The notes under the pieces were generated by a model, which saw nothing but the letters and a program-made list of their open reading frames with translations, made no database searches and was not told the DNA's origin. This document shows positions 1 to 7,386 of a DNA stretch of 32,109 bases, in pieces. Every line of letters starts with the position of its first letter. Within the stretch, counting starts at the first letter, position 1. Source of the stretch: Bacteroidota bacterium. Lineage in GTDB: Bacteria; Bacteroidota; Rhodothermia; Rhodothermales; Rubricoccaceae. Location of the stretch: the NCBI GenBank assembly GCA_022561755.1, contig JADFQN010000016.1, forward strand, positions 1 to 32,109. Reading direction: 5' to 3'. Both the position numbers and the translations under genes were made by a program.

Positions 1-1
1 C

Positions 2-679
2 GTCGAGGGCCGCGATATTGGTTCATTTGTCGCCGAGGCCCAGAACGTGATCCGGGAGCGGGTTGAGATCCCGCCGGGTTACCTCACGACGTGGGGTGGG
101 CAGTTCCGCCTCCAGCAGGAGGCGAACAAGCGACTCATGGTCGTGGTGCCGATTACGTTGTTGATCGTATTCCTCCTCCTTTATTCGAGTTTCAACTCCC
201 TGAAGAACGCGACGCTTATCGTGCTCAACATCCCCCTCGCACTCGTGGGCGGCATTGTGGCGCTGTGGATCTCGGGGCAAAACCTGTCGGTGCCGGCGTC
301 GGTGGGCTTCATCGCGCTCTTCGGCATCGCGCTCCTGAACGCGATCGTGCTGGTGACCTACATCAATCAGCTAGTCCAGGACGGGCTGCCGGTGGATGAG
401 GCATCCATTCGGGGCGCGTGCATGCGGCTGCGGCCGGTGCTGATGACGGCGCTGGCTGCGGGCCTGGGTATGATTCCGCTATTATTCTCCACCGGCACGG
501 GAAGCGAGGTGCAGCGCCCACTGGCGACCGTCGTGGTGGGCGGTCTCTTCACCTCAACAGTGCTGACGCTCCTCGTCATCCCAGCGCTCTACACCTGGTT
601 CAGCGAACCGCCACCCGTACCGGAGCAGGCCGAGCCGGCTCCCGTTAGCCACGCAACCGCTTCCATCAGCCCTTCCTGA
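2..679 (+). CDS. CusA/CzcA-family heavy-metal RND efflux pump, C-terminal part
   Basis: This is the 3' end of an inner-membrane RND transporter that drives metal cations through a tripartite pump out of the cell. The reading frame is open from base 2, so the start lies outside the window. The visible part begins with GRDIGSFVAEAQ and the PPGY..WGGQF stretch typical of the last periplasmic segment of CusA/CzcA. It then carries the final membrane helices, including FIALFGIALLNAIVLVTYIN and RLRPVLMTALAAGLGMIPL. The protein ends after a short proline-rich tail. It is followed at close spacing by a PII-like gene and a metal ATPase on the same strand, which fits a metal-efflux operon. The metal (Cu/Ag or Co/Zn/Cd) cannot be decided because the proton-relay helix is upstream of the window. 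Confidence 0.95.
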   Translation, partial: VEGRDIGSFVAEAQNVIRERVEIPPGYLTTWGGQFRLQQEANKRLMVVVPITLLIVFLLLYSSFNSLKNATLIVLNIPLALVGGIVALWISGQNLSVPASVGFIALFGIALLNAIVLVTYINQLVQDGLPVDEASIRGACMRLRPVLMTALAAGLGMIPLLFSTGTGSEVQRPLATVVVGGLFTSTVLTLLVIPALYTWFSEPPPVPEQAEPAPVSHATASISPS

Positions 680-713
680 CTTCCCTTTGTGCGAACTCTA
701 CTTCCTATCTGCC

Positions 714-1055
714 ATGAAACAGATACAGGCCTACATCAAACCACACAAGCTCTCGGCCGTAACCCGGGCCCTCCATCAAGTTGAAGGGATGACGGGAGTG
801 AGCGTGCTCGACGTTAAGGGCTTCGGGCGCGGCCGGGCGAAGGATGTGCCACAACGCATTACCGAAGATCTCGTCGACTACCTCCCTTACGTCAAGATCG
901 AGACCGTGTGCCCCGATGCGCTCGTGGACGAGATTTTCGAGACGATCTGCCGCGAGGCACATACCGGCCTCCGCGGCGACGGGAAGATTTACGTCTTGCC
1001 CGTTGAGGATGCCGGGCGGATCTCTACCGGCGAGCGCGGCGAAGCCGCCGTTTGA
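714..1055 (+). CDS. PII-family signalling protein lacking the T-loop tyrosine
   Basis: A 113-residue GlnB/GlnK-like protein. PII trimers bind ATP, ADP and 2-oxoglutarate and act on a partner protein through the T-loop. The fold signature is clear: KPHKLSAVTRAL at the start, VKGFGRG before the T-loop, LPYVKIE after it, and the nucleotide-binding B-loop TGLRGDGKIYVLP followed by RISTGERGE. The position equivalent to the uridylylated Tyr51 of GlnB is a glutamine here (AKDVPQRITED), so classic uridylylation is not expected. ATG at 714 is chosen over a TTG at 687 because MKQIQAYIKP aligns with PII N-termini. It lies 34 bases after the RND pump and before the P1B ATPase, so I infer a role in metal-linked regulation rather than nitrogen control. 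No amtB is visible. Confidence 0.9.
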   Translation: MKQIQAYIKPHKLSAVTRALHQVEGMTGVSVLDVKGFGRGRAKDVPQRITEDLVDYLPYVKIETVCPDALVDEIFETICREAHTGLRGDGKIYVLPVEDAGRISTGERGEAAV

Positions 1056-1151
1056 GCCAACTCTATCGTTAGCAATGCTACCCGGTATGTAGCGAACGGT
1101 GCGCGGCAGGCATCGCTTTCACAAAGTAGTCCAATTCTGTCCTGCGTTCCT

Positions 1152-3644
1152 ATGCCGAAACCTCTGCGCCTCGACCTCCCTGTCCTCCTCCCGGATGTAC
1201 CAGACGCCCGCGATGCCTGCGTGGGCCTTCTGATCGACACGTTGCAGACCACAGACGGTGTTGAGCGCGTACACATCATTCCGGCGCGGAACGGCGAGCA
1301 GGCAAAGATCTGCATTCATTATGATCCTGGGGCAGTTGCGCTGCCCCGCATCCGGCGTATTGCCGAGCGAACCGGCGCGAGCATCTCCGAACAGTTCGGG
1401 CACGTTGTCTGGGAGGTCTCCGGGCTCGGCCACCAGCGTCGCGCTCGTGCCGTCGCCGAACGATTGGGGCGGATGGAGGGTGTCGCTGAGGTCGAGGCGA
1501 ACGCGACAGGGCCAATTCGTATGGAGTTCCACCGGGAGGCCACGGACGAGGCGGCGCTGCGGTTGGCACTCGGCGAGTTGGGCGTGGCAGTCACCGCCCC
1601 CAAGCCTGCCGAGCGAGGCGCAGTGACAGCCCACGATGGGTACGATCACGCCCTGGCCGAGGAGCGGGAGGGCAAAGATGCTCATGAGCATGTTCACGGC
1701 GGCATTTTCGGCGAGCGAAGCGAGATCATTTTCGCCGTTCTCTCCGGCGTCTGTGTAGGGCTCGGCTGGGGGCTCGATGCCTTCACCGGAATTGCCGGGT
1801 GGGTGCCGCTCGCGCTCTTCGTCGGCGGGTACCTCTTTGGCGGGTGGTTCACCGTTCGCGAAGCGGTCGGCTCGGTTCGTGCCGGGCGATTCGAGATTGA
1901 CTTTCTCATGCTCGTTGCAGCGGCCGGGGCAGCGGTCCTCGGCGAATGGTTCGAGGGGGCGTTGCTGCTCTTCCTGTTCTCGATCGGCCACTCGCTCGAA
2001 GGCTACGCGATGGGTCGTGCGCGGAAGGCTATCGAGGCGCTCGCTGAGTCGGCCCCCAAGATGGCGACGATCCGCCGGAACGGAAAGGAGCAAGAGATCC
2101 CGGTCGAGGAGCTCGCCGTGGGCGACACCGTTATCGTCAAGACGAATGAGCGGCTTCCCGCCGATGGCTTCGTCGTAAAGGGCACGGGCGTAGTCAACCA
2201 GGCTCCCGTGACCGGCGAGAGCGTGCCCGTCGACAAGCGCCCCGTGGATGACGCCGAGGTGGCGCTGGCGGCTCCCCAGGCACTCGACGCCGCGCACCGC
2301 GTCTTCGCCGGGACGATCAACGGCAGCAGTCCGCTCGAAGTCATCGTGACCAGGATCTCAGCCGAGTCCACGCTGGCGCGCGTCGTGCAGATGGTGGCCG
2401 AGGCCGAGACGGAGCGCTCGCCCACGCAGCGGTTCACCGACCGGTTCGAGCGGGTGTTCGTTCCGGCTGTGCTGGGCCTCGTAGTCCTCTTGCTCTTCGC
2501 GTGGGTCGTCGTGGACGAAACGTTCGCTGTGAGCTTTTACCGGTCGATGGCAGTCCTTGTGGCGGCGAGCCCATGCGCCCTCGCTATCGCCACGCCGAGT
2601 GCCGTTTTGTCCGGCATAGCGCGCGCTGGGCGCGGCGGTGTCCTCGTCAAGGGCGGAGGACCGCTCGAGAACCTAGGCACAGTCACGACCATCGCCTTCG
2701 ACAAGACCGGCACCCTCACCGAGGGGAGGCCGCGCGTAACCGATGTGGTTCCGATGGACGGTGTCGCCGAGGAAGTACTGCTGGCTACAGCCGTCGCCGT
2801 CGAGAGGTTAAGCGATCACCCTCTGGCAAAGGCCGTGGTCCGGTTCGGCGAGGGGAAGCTGGAGCGGACAACGCTGAGCGAGGCTCATAACCTTCAGAGC
2901 ATCACGGGCCGTGGTGTCCGCGCCACCCTTAGTGGCGAGCAGGTTTACGTGGGGAAGGACGACCTCTTCGCGGAGATCGACGGCCCGCCACTCCCGGAAA
3001 CCATCCGCGAGACGGTCGAACGCCTGGAAACCGAAGGCCGGACGACCATGATTGTCAGGCTGGGCAAGCAGTACCTCGGTGTACTCGGGTTGATGGATAC
3101 CCCGCGTGTGGCCGCACGCGAAACGATTGCTCGCCTTCGAGAGCTCGGCATAGAACGCATGGTGATGATCTCCGGCGACAACCAGCGCGTGGCCGAAGCG
3201 GTAGCGCTCGAAGTTGGTCTGGATGAAGCTTACGGAGACCTCATGCCGGAAGACAAAGTTGCTATGATCAAGCGGCTGGCCCAGGATGCAAAAGTTGCGA
3301 TGGTCGGTGACGGCGTGAACGACGCCCCCGCGATGGCAAACGCGACGGTAAGCCTTGCGATGGGTGCGGCCGGGAGTGATGTCGCTCTTGAAACAGCTGA
3401 TGTAGCCCTCATGGCTGATGATCTACGTCATCTTCCATTCGCCGTGGGCCTCAGCCGCAAGACACGCCGGATCATCCGGCAGAACCTGTGGATGAGTCTG
3501 GGGATGGTTGCCTTCCTCGTGCCCGCCACCATCCTCGGTCTGGGCATCGGCCCGGCCGTGGCGCTGCATGAAGGAAGCACACTCGTAGTCGTGTTCAACG
3601 CTCTCCGCCTCCTCGCCTACAACGACCGGGTGGCCGAGCAATAA
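1152..3644 (+). CDS. P1B-4-type metal-transporting P-type ATPase
   Basis: An 830-residue inner-membrane ATPase that exports transition metals. It has the actuator TGES (about residue 354), the phosphorylation motif DKTGT (Asp517), the ATP-binding HP site (SDHPLAKAV) and GDGVND (about 719). The membrane metal site reads SPC (about 473-475) rather than CPC, and the last helices carry HEGST. SPC plus HEGG(S/T)-like is the signature of subgroup P1B-4 (CtpD/CoaT/PfeT: Co, Fe or Zn). The first 170 residues hold two degenerate HMA-like folds without the CxxC pair, then a His-rich linker (HDGYDHA..HEHVHGG) that may bind metal. It sits 96 bases after the PII-like gene in a metal operon. Cobalt, iron and zinc remain open as substrate. 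Confidence 0.95.
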   Translation: MPKPLRLDLPVLLPDVPDARDACVGLLIDTLQTTDGVERVHIIPARNGEQAKICIHYDPGAVALPRIRRIAERTGASISEQFGHVVWEVSGLGHQRRARAVAERLGRMEGVAEVEANATGPIRMEFHREATDEAALRLALGELGVAVTAPKPAERGAVTAHDGYDHALAEEREGKDAHEHVHGGIFGERSEIIFAVLSGVCVGLGWGLDAFTGIAGWVPLALFVGGYLFGGWFTVREAVGSVRAGRFEIDFLMLVAAAGAAVLGEWFEGALLLFLFSIGHSLEGYAMGRARKAIEALAESAPKMATIRRNGKEQEIPVEELAVGDTVIVKTNERLPADGFVVKGTGVVNQAPVTGESVPVDKRPVDDAEVALAAPQALDAAHRVFAGTINGSSPLEVIVTRISAESTLARVVQMVAEAETERSPTQRFTDRFERVFVPAVLGLVVLLLFAWVVVDETFAVSFYRSMAVLVAASPCALAIATPSAVLSGIARAGRGGVLVKGGGPLENLGTVTTIAFDKTGTLTEGRPRVTDVVPMDGVAEEVLLATAVAVERLSDHPLAKAVVRFGEGKLERTTLSEAHNLQSITGRGVRATLSGEQVYVGKDDLFAEIDGPPLPETIRETVERLETEGRTTMIVRLGKQYLGVLGLMDTPRVAARETIARLRELGIERMVMISGDNQRVAEAVALEVGLDEAYGDLMPEDKVAMIKRLAQDAKVAMVGDGVNDAPAMANATVSLAMGAAGSDVALETADVALMADDLRHLPFAVGLSRKTRRIIRQNLWMSLGMVAFLVPATILGLGIGPAVALHEGSTLVVVFNALRLLAYNDRVAEQ

Positions 3645-3761
3645 TCGAGAACGAAGACCGAAAAAGGAGATCCACTGCATCGAAGCTCAACGTCGTCGCG
3701 AGACTGACAAACCAGCGTCAGTATGGCCGCAGGCATTGTGATGGGCTAGATTCGCCCTGTT

Positions 3762-3923
3762 CTCAATCGGCTCGATGGAGTTGTCACGGCGCAGGTAACG
3801 GATGTGCCCCCACGTGCTATCGTGCGGTATGACGAGACGAGCGTTTCCATCGAGGAGTTGACAAATGCCACGGCCAACGCGGGCTACCCTTCTTTGGTGG
3901 TTGTCGAACCGTCAAGCCCATGA
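3762..3923 (+). pseudogene. Decayed HMA-domain (MerP-like) metal-binding protein remnant
   Basis: The frame reads LNRLDGVVTAQV..RAIVRYDETSVSIEELTNATANAGYPS, which matches the second half of a heavy-metal-associated domain (helix 1 end to strand 4). The first half, with the GMxCxxC motif, is not in frame: a TAG stop lies 13 bases upstream at 3747-3749, and CDG can be seen in another frame just before it (around 3740), suggesting a frameshift. Its TGA stop overlaps the ATG of the next gene (ATGA), the usual sign of a former translational coupling. It could alternatively be a short protein from a non-AUG start, but without CxxC it would not bind metal in the usual way. Confidence 0.5.
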
Positions 3924-4138
3924 GTGAAGTGATCCTTCAGTCCACGATCACATGTCCGGCATGCGGCCAGAAAGAAACGGAGACGATGCCCACCAACGCG
4001 TGTCAGTTCTTCTGGGAGTGTCCTTCGTGCAAGGTCGTCACTCGCCCCAAGGAAGGAGATTGTTGCGTGTATTGCTCGTACGGAGATGTTCCGTGTCCAC
4101 CGATTCAGGAGGAAGGGGCGGGGGCTTCGTGTTGCTAG
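3920..4138 (+). CDS. GDCCVxC-domain small cysteine-rich protein
   Basis: A 72-residue cytosolic protein with an N-terminal CPxCG zinc-ribbon-like pair (TCPACGQ), a second pair (ECPSC) and the family hallmark GDCCVYCSYGDVPCPP, ending in a CC tail. The GDCCVxC family is small, usually found next to mercury and other metal-resistance genes, and has no settled biochemical role; metal binding is an inference from the cysteines. The ATG overlaps the stop of the decayed HMA remnant. It is the last gene of the + strand metal cluster and faces the distal end of the integron, whose last attC begins 23 bases after its stop codon. Confidence 0.85.
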   Translation: MSEVILQSTITCPACGQKETETMPTNACQFFWECPSCKVVTRPKEGDCCVYCSYGDVPCPPIQEEGAGASCC

Positions 4139-4160
4139 ACATTCCCCCTAACGACATGCC

Positions 4161-4250
4161 GTACAACGTCAGCAATCACCGGGCCGCGACGAGTGATTGT
4201 CCATTTGGAAACGCCCGGCTTCGCGGCTCCGGTGCATTGCATTGTTATGC
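4161..4250 (-). repeat. attC site of the TIR cassette (last in array)
   Basis: Read on the - strand it starts with GCATAAC and ends with GTTGTAC. Inside, GCAATGCACCGGAGCCGCGA pairs with TCGCGGCCCGGTGATTGC, leaving one unpaired G and one unpaired A on the first arm. Extrahelical bases on one arm are the hallmark that lets the integrase choose the bottom strand. Length 90 bases. Confidence 0.85.
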
Positions 4251-4546
4251 CCCGCTTCCAGCAGCGAAGCAGGGATTCGGATGACTGGCGTCAGTGTGAG
4301 TCGAGCAATTAGCAATTCAAGCATTACCCAAGGTGAACGATACACCATCCGTGAGTCAATTATAACGAGTAAGTGGCAGCGGATCAGTTGCCAGAAAATG
4401 CGAAGTTGCGGATGCCATCTAGACGAAGGTGACAAATGGTCAACAAAGACATTGCCAAACAGAGAAAGATATGAATTGGCGAACGCTAGTTGATCGCCGT
4501 CCACACCCTGATCGCGAAAGGTATACGAAACGAATATTCGCGTCAT
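4169..4546 (-). CDS. TIR-like domain protein, integron cassette gene
   Basis: A 125-residue cytosolic protein. It begins with a TIR-type first strand, RIFVSYTFRD, followed by a second strand NVFVDHL. Later comes LLVIIDSRMVYRSPWVMLEL, in which the W..xE pattern places a glutamate (about residue 77) where the catalytic NADase Glu of TIR domains lies. I infer a TIR/SEFIR-like fold; it is shorter than typical TIR proteins. Its ATG overlaps the stop of the upstream membrane-protein gene (ATGA), so the two are probably translated together. The frame runs through the attC core, so roughly the last 25 residues, after EAGHN, are encoded by the recombination site. Bacterial TIR proteins often serve in anti-phage defence, which is the leading guess here. 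Confidence 0.65.
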   Translation of the reverse strand: MTRIFVSYTFRDQGVDGDQLAFANSYLSLFGNVFVDHLSPSSRWHPQLRIFWQLIRCHLLVIIDSRMVYRSPWVMLELLIARLTLTPVIRIPASLLEAGHNNAMHRSREAGRFQMDNHSSRPGDC

Positions 4547-5022
4547 CCGATCACCCCAGCGGCAAAACACGCACAAAGCAGAATGTCAAGGACGATCAAA
4601 AACAGGTAGAGCCACATTGAATGATTGAAAAATGTATCGAACAGGCGGTGCCCTACAGGTCTTTCCGTTCGAGTATCTGAGATCACTTCGGAATTCGGTC
4701 CACGGAGAACACTGTCAGCGTGCCGCTTGTGTATCCGATCACGCACACCGTCCATAATTCCTCGAAGCTTGACTTGGTAGTAGTAGCCAACGGAATCGAG
4801 GAACCAGAAGGAAACGGTGATTACGGCGGCCGCGACAAAGATAGATTGGTCCAGTTTATCGCTCGTGAACGTTGCGATTACGCCAACGACGCCAACGAGC
4901 ACGGTCAGGCACACCTGCTTGGTGCGGAAACAAAACGTGCCAATTTGCAGAACGACCGCATGCAGTTGATCGAGAAGACTCCAATCAAGGTCGTCTTCAA
5001 CGGTGCGTTCGTAGTCGGCCAT
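4543..5022 (-). CDS. Three-helix membrane protein paired with the TIR-like gene
   Basis: A 159-residue protein, not named by me. A charged N-terminal segment (ERTVEDDLDWSLLDQLH) precedes two membrane segments, about 37-53 (VCLTVLVGVVGVIATF) and 60-79 (IFVAAAVITVSFWFLDSVGY). A basic cytosolic stretch follows (YYQVKLRGIMDGVRDRIHKR), then a C-terminal helix about 136-157 (WLYLFLIVLDILLCACFAAG). It starts 16 bases inside the cassette after the GTTATGC core and overlaps the TIR-like gene by four bases. A two-gene cassette with a membrane partner and a TIR-like protein suggests a sensor/effector or toxin-type module. This function is inference only. Confidence 0.75.
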   Translation of the reverse strand: MADYERTVEDDLDWSLLDQLHAVVLQIGTFCFRTKQVCLTVLVGVVGVIATFTSDKLDQSIFVAAAVITVSFWFLDSVGYYYQVKLRGIMDGVRDRIHKRHADSVLRGPNSEVISDTRTERPVGHRLFDTFFNHSMWLYLFLIVLDILLCACFAAGVIG

Positions 5023-5037
5023 AGATGTTCTTCAGGG

Positions 5038-5107
5038 GCATAACGGGGTCGCGGTTAAGCGTCACTTCCCAGATGGGAAGGTGTACGGCTTCAACCGCTG
5101 GTTATGA
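5038..5107 (-). repeat. attC of the distal ORF-less cassette
   Basis: On the - strand it runs from TCATAAC to GTTATGC over 70 bases. GCGGTTGAAGCCGT pairs with ACGCTTAACCGC, leaving an unpaired G and C on one arm, and the tip is the small hairpin TTCCCATCTGGGAA. It is the same site as at 7387-7456 apart from the core variant. Confidence 0.85.
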
Positions 5108-5271
5108 GTCGATTGCGCGAGCAGTGCAGAAAGAGATCCGGCGGCCGGCTGGATGGGCTTGCCTTCAGATCGTGCTTGCGTACTACCGCGCGACTACAAG
5201 ATACAGGAGAGATCCTGAGCCGGAACGCCTAGCCGCGATCCCGTTATGAGCGAGCGAAGCGAGCTCATAAC
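5038..5271 (-). repeat. ORF-less integron cassette, copy A
   Basis: A 234-base cassette bounded by TCATAAC (5265-5271 on +) and GCATAAC (5038-5044 on +), nearly identical to 7387-7620. I see no convincing reading frame shared by the two copies. The attI-proximal end is a palindrome around GAGCGAGCGAAGCGAGCTC, and its ends are mutually inverted (GGTCGCGGTTAAGCG against its reverse complement). It lies directly upstream of the TIR pair, so it may supply a promoter or a non-coding RNA; that is inference. Confidence 0.8.
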
Positions 5272-5359
5272 GTCTCGTCATTCTGCTGCGCGGCCAGCCC
5301 GGACACCAGCGCAGCGTATCCACCAGTTCCTCCGCGTCAGTAGCAATGACTTGTTAGGC
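5265..5359 (-). repeat. attC site of the methyltransferase cassette
   Basis: On the - strand it begins GCCTAAC (a perfect RYYYAAC core) and ends at GTTATGA, 95 bases. GTCATTGCTACTG near one end pairs with CAGCAGAATGAC near the other, with an unpaired G. An inner stem CTGCGC / GCGCAG is also visible. The methyltransferase stop codon lies seven bases upstream of the core. Confidence 0.8.
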
Positions 5360-5365
5360 GGCGCC

Positions 5366-6127
5366 TCACCTAGAGGGTTTTCGAGCGATCGCCAAGAAAG
5401 TGGTCCCGCCGGGTTCAACCGCTTTGCCGTCCTGACCAGCGATCCGCTCGATTTCGAACCCGGCGCGACAGAGCATTTCCGTGAGTTGTTGGACAGTATA
5501 CCACCGGACGATCCAATCGCGTTGCACGGTGTCCACAACGACCCTGCTCTCCTCTATTTCAAAGACTAGCTGCGTGGTAACAATCTGTTTTTTAATGTCT
5601 TCTGTTTGGGACAACGATTGTATGGAGATCACTGTTTCATCCGCACGTGTTGCAGTTCTCTTCGACGAGGGCTGATCGACGAGTTCTGGCCGGAAAACCG
5701 GAACTAGGAAACGCCCTCCAGGTTCAAGATGCCTAAAAACAGCATCGATAGCCTGCTGCGCATCATCGAGCTGATCAATCAGGCAGAATGACTCACCAGC
5801 TAGGTAGCAACTTCTATAACGGTAGGGTACGTCGAGGTCCTGCATGCGCTGACAGAAGACGATCGGCCGCAGACCTCGGACACGTGCTTTTTCTAGACAA
5901 AGGTCGAGCATGTCTTGAGAGGAATCCAGTCCGTGTACTTCCAGTCCGCTCTCAATGAGATCGAGCATCGGATGACCCGCTCCGCAAGCAAGCTCAAGTG
6001 CCGGGGTTCCGTATTTCGACACGAATCTCTTTGACGTTTCTGGATCCGGGAGGTCGGCAACGAGCGCCTCATACAGGTGTGCTATCGACCCGCTGTAGAA
6101 CTGACTTGGATCAACAATGTCTGCCAT
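5366..6127 (-). CDS. Class I SAM-dependent methyltransferase, cassette gene
   Basis: A 253-residue cytosolic enzyme. Motif I, the SAM-binding loop, reads ALELACGAGHPML (about 48-60); the acidic end of strand 2 is VHGLDSSQDML. A later post-I segment (YLAGESFCLIDQLDD) and the FRHLEPGGRFLVPVF strand complete a Rossmann methyltransferase, with IVRWYTVQQLTEMLCRAGFE in the usual place before the last strands. The fold is clear but the substrate is not: small-molecule O- or N-methylation is as likely as anything. The start at 6127 lies about 70 bases after the preceding attC core, and the stop lies next to its own attC, so it fills one cassette. Its composition is moderately GC-rich, unlike the two cassettes upstream. 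Confidence 0.9.
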   Translation of the reverse strand: MADIVDPSQFYSGSIAHLYEALVADLPDPETSKRFVSKYGTPALELACGAGHPMLDLIESGLEVHGLDSSQDMLDLCLEKARVRGLRPIVFCQRMQDLDVPYRYRSCYLAGESFCLIDQLDDAQQAIDAVFRHLEPGGRFLVPVFRPELVDQPSSKRTATRADETVISIQSLSQTEDIKKQIVTTQLVFEIEESRVVVDTVQRDWIVRWYTVQQLTEMLCRAGFEIERIAGQDGKAVEPGGTTFLAIARKPSR

Positions 6128-6197
6128 ATTCTGATGTCCGCGTGAAGCCGAATGACGAGACAGACCCTACCGAGCCCCGGGTGGTCTTGCCAGCGCT

Positions 6198-6254
6198 GCC
6201 CAACACTGAGGTCACCGGCGCGCGAAGCGGGGCCGGTGCACCGTTTTGTTATGC
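6198..6254 (-). repeat. attC site, 57 bases, of the membrane-protein cassette
   Basis: On the - strand it runs GCATAAC to GTTGGGC (a perfect GTTRRRY). GGTGCACCGGC pairs with GCCGGTGACC leaving one unpaired G, with a short loop around CGCTTCGCG. At 57 bases it is near the lower size limit known for attC sites. The stop codon of the gene overlaps its first core. Confidence 0.85.
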
Positions 6255-6665
6255 ATTGTGCTCCGTGCCTCTGCCGTAAATTTTACCAATGAGAAGGCCA
6301 TAAGCACCAAATTGTATTAATAGGTAAAAACTCTCCATGACAACAAATGAAAGTGAATTATCAACTACCTGCTTGGCAACAAAAGCCAAAACGTGCGATG
6401 ACCAGAAGAATATGCCTATAATTAGAGCGTACTTTAGGCCCCTGATAATACCTTGGCCCTTAAATTTTACATAAGAGTATAAGAGCGACAAAATATAGCC
6501 CTGGATAATAATAGTTAACAAGCCAAGAGCGAAATTTGGTTCACCTTCAAAATAACCAAAAGAATGATACTTGTCTTCGAACAGTACTACATGCCAAATT
6601 ACTGCTAATGGAAATGCAACCAGTGTATAGGCGAGCGTTCCAAGCAGTGTGGATTTATGAATCAT
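6249..6665 (-). CDS. Small multi-helix membrane protein, cassette gene
   Basis: A 138-residue, AT-rich gene of unknown function. ATG at 6665 is chosen because AGGAG lies eight bases upstream; an in-frame extension to 6767 would run through the preceding attC. Four hydrophobic segments are visible: LLGTLAYTLVAFPLAVIW, FALGLLTIIIQGYILSLLY, YALIIGIFFWSSHVLAFVA and a C-terminal FYLLIQFGAYGLLIGKIYG. The pattern of four helices with short loops resembles small integral proteins of unknown role often found in integron cassettes. Its low GC content contrasts sharply with the flanking chromosome and shows foreign origin. The TAA stop is part of the attC core. Confidence 0.85.
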   Translation of the reverse strand: MIHKSTLLGTLAYTLVAFPLAVIWHVVLFEDKYHSFGYFEGEPNFALGLLTIIIQGYILSLLYSYVKFKGQGIIRGLKYALIIGIFFWSSHVLAFVAKQVVDNSLSFVVMESFYLLIQFGAYGLLIGKIYGRGTEHNA

Positions 6666-6682
6666 TCTTATTCTCCTGTAGT

Positions 6683-6801
6683 GCATAACGATTGAGTTCA
6701 GCGGTAATGTGAATTTTGGTTCTTTTGTGAAAATAATGTAGCGAAGCGGAATGCACAAAAGAACCAAAATTCACATTGTCCACTGAAACGATTTGTTATA
6801 C
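6683..6801 (-). repeat. attC site, 119 bases, of the acetyltransferase cassette
   Basis: On the - strand it runs from GTATAAC (holding the gene's TAA stop) to GTTATGC. The arms at 6706-6729 and 6754-6777 are perfect 24-base inverted repeats, with a 24-base loop. The outer part pairs imperfectly (TCGTTTCAGTGGAC against CCGCTGAACTCAA). The length and form resemble the long attC sites of chromosomal integrons. Confidence 0.9.
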
Positions 6802-7359
6802 GGCATTTGCTGACCAACTATGCCTGTCTATTTTGTAGAGCACATGCTCCCGTAATGGGCTGCCCTCAGGAATCATCGGATGCTCAAAATTGCTGTTAGC
6901 ATTACTCATACCCAATCTTTCCATAACCGCCCGGGACATTCTATTTGATACTGACGTAAATGAGTACACTTCAGATAAATTTAGCTTCTGGAATGCTACT
7001 ACCAATGAGGCTTTCGCTGCTTCACTCGCATACCCACAACCCCAATGCTCCTTACCGAGTCTCCAACCAATTTCAACGCAAGGTGTAACTGTTAAATCAT
7101 AAGTTGGCTCATGTAGCCCAACAAAACCAACAAATTGATTGTCCTCGATCTTTTCTACAGCCCAGAACCCCCATCCTCTATTAGTAATTAATGTCTCGAA
7201 TTTGTGCGCCATAACATTACTTTCTTCTTCGCTCATAACACTAGGGTAATATTCCATTACATCAGGATCTGCATTTATTTTTGCAAAACTTGGATAGTCC
7301 TCCTTTTTCCATTGCCTTAACTTAAGGCGTTCCGTTTCCATTTCAATAATATTAGCCAT
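6796..7359 (-). CDS. GNAT-family N-acetyltransferase (RimJ/RimL-like), cassette gene
   Basis: A 187-residue acetyl-CoA-dependent N-acetyltransferase. It opens with METERLKLRQWKKEDYPSF, the usual RimJ/RimL start. It has the acyl-acceptor strand VGFVGLHEP, and the acetyl-CoA loop in RLGKEHWGCGYASEA, followed by SNRMSRAVMERLGM, a standard GNAT helix. The substrate may be a protein N-terminus or a small amine, possibly an antibiotic, but nothing in the sequence decides this. ATG at 7359 is preferred to TTG at 7365. The gene is AT-rich, and its TAA stop is contained in the attC core, which identifies it as a gene cassette. It is the first gene-bearing cassette after attI. Confidence 0.92.
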   Translation of the reverse strand: MANIIEMETERLKLRQWKKEDYPSFAKINADPDVMEYYPSVMSEEESNVMAHKFETLITNRGWGFWAVEKIEDNQFVGFVGLHEPTYDLTVTPCVEIGWRLGKEHWGCGYASEAAKASLVVAFQKLNLSEVYSFTSVSNRMSRAVMERLGMSNANSNFEHPMIPEGSPLREHVLYKIDRHSWSANAV

Positions 7360-7386
7360 CAGCAATCTAAATTATTTTCCTATGAC

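Noticed and set aside
1119-2297. Long - strand frame (392 codons) opposite the P-type ATPase
   Set aside because: It is the antisense shadow of a strongly conserved GC-rich gene; its translation has no domain.
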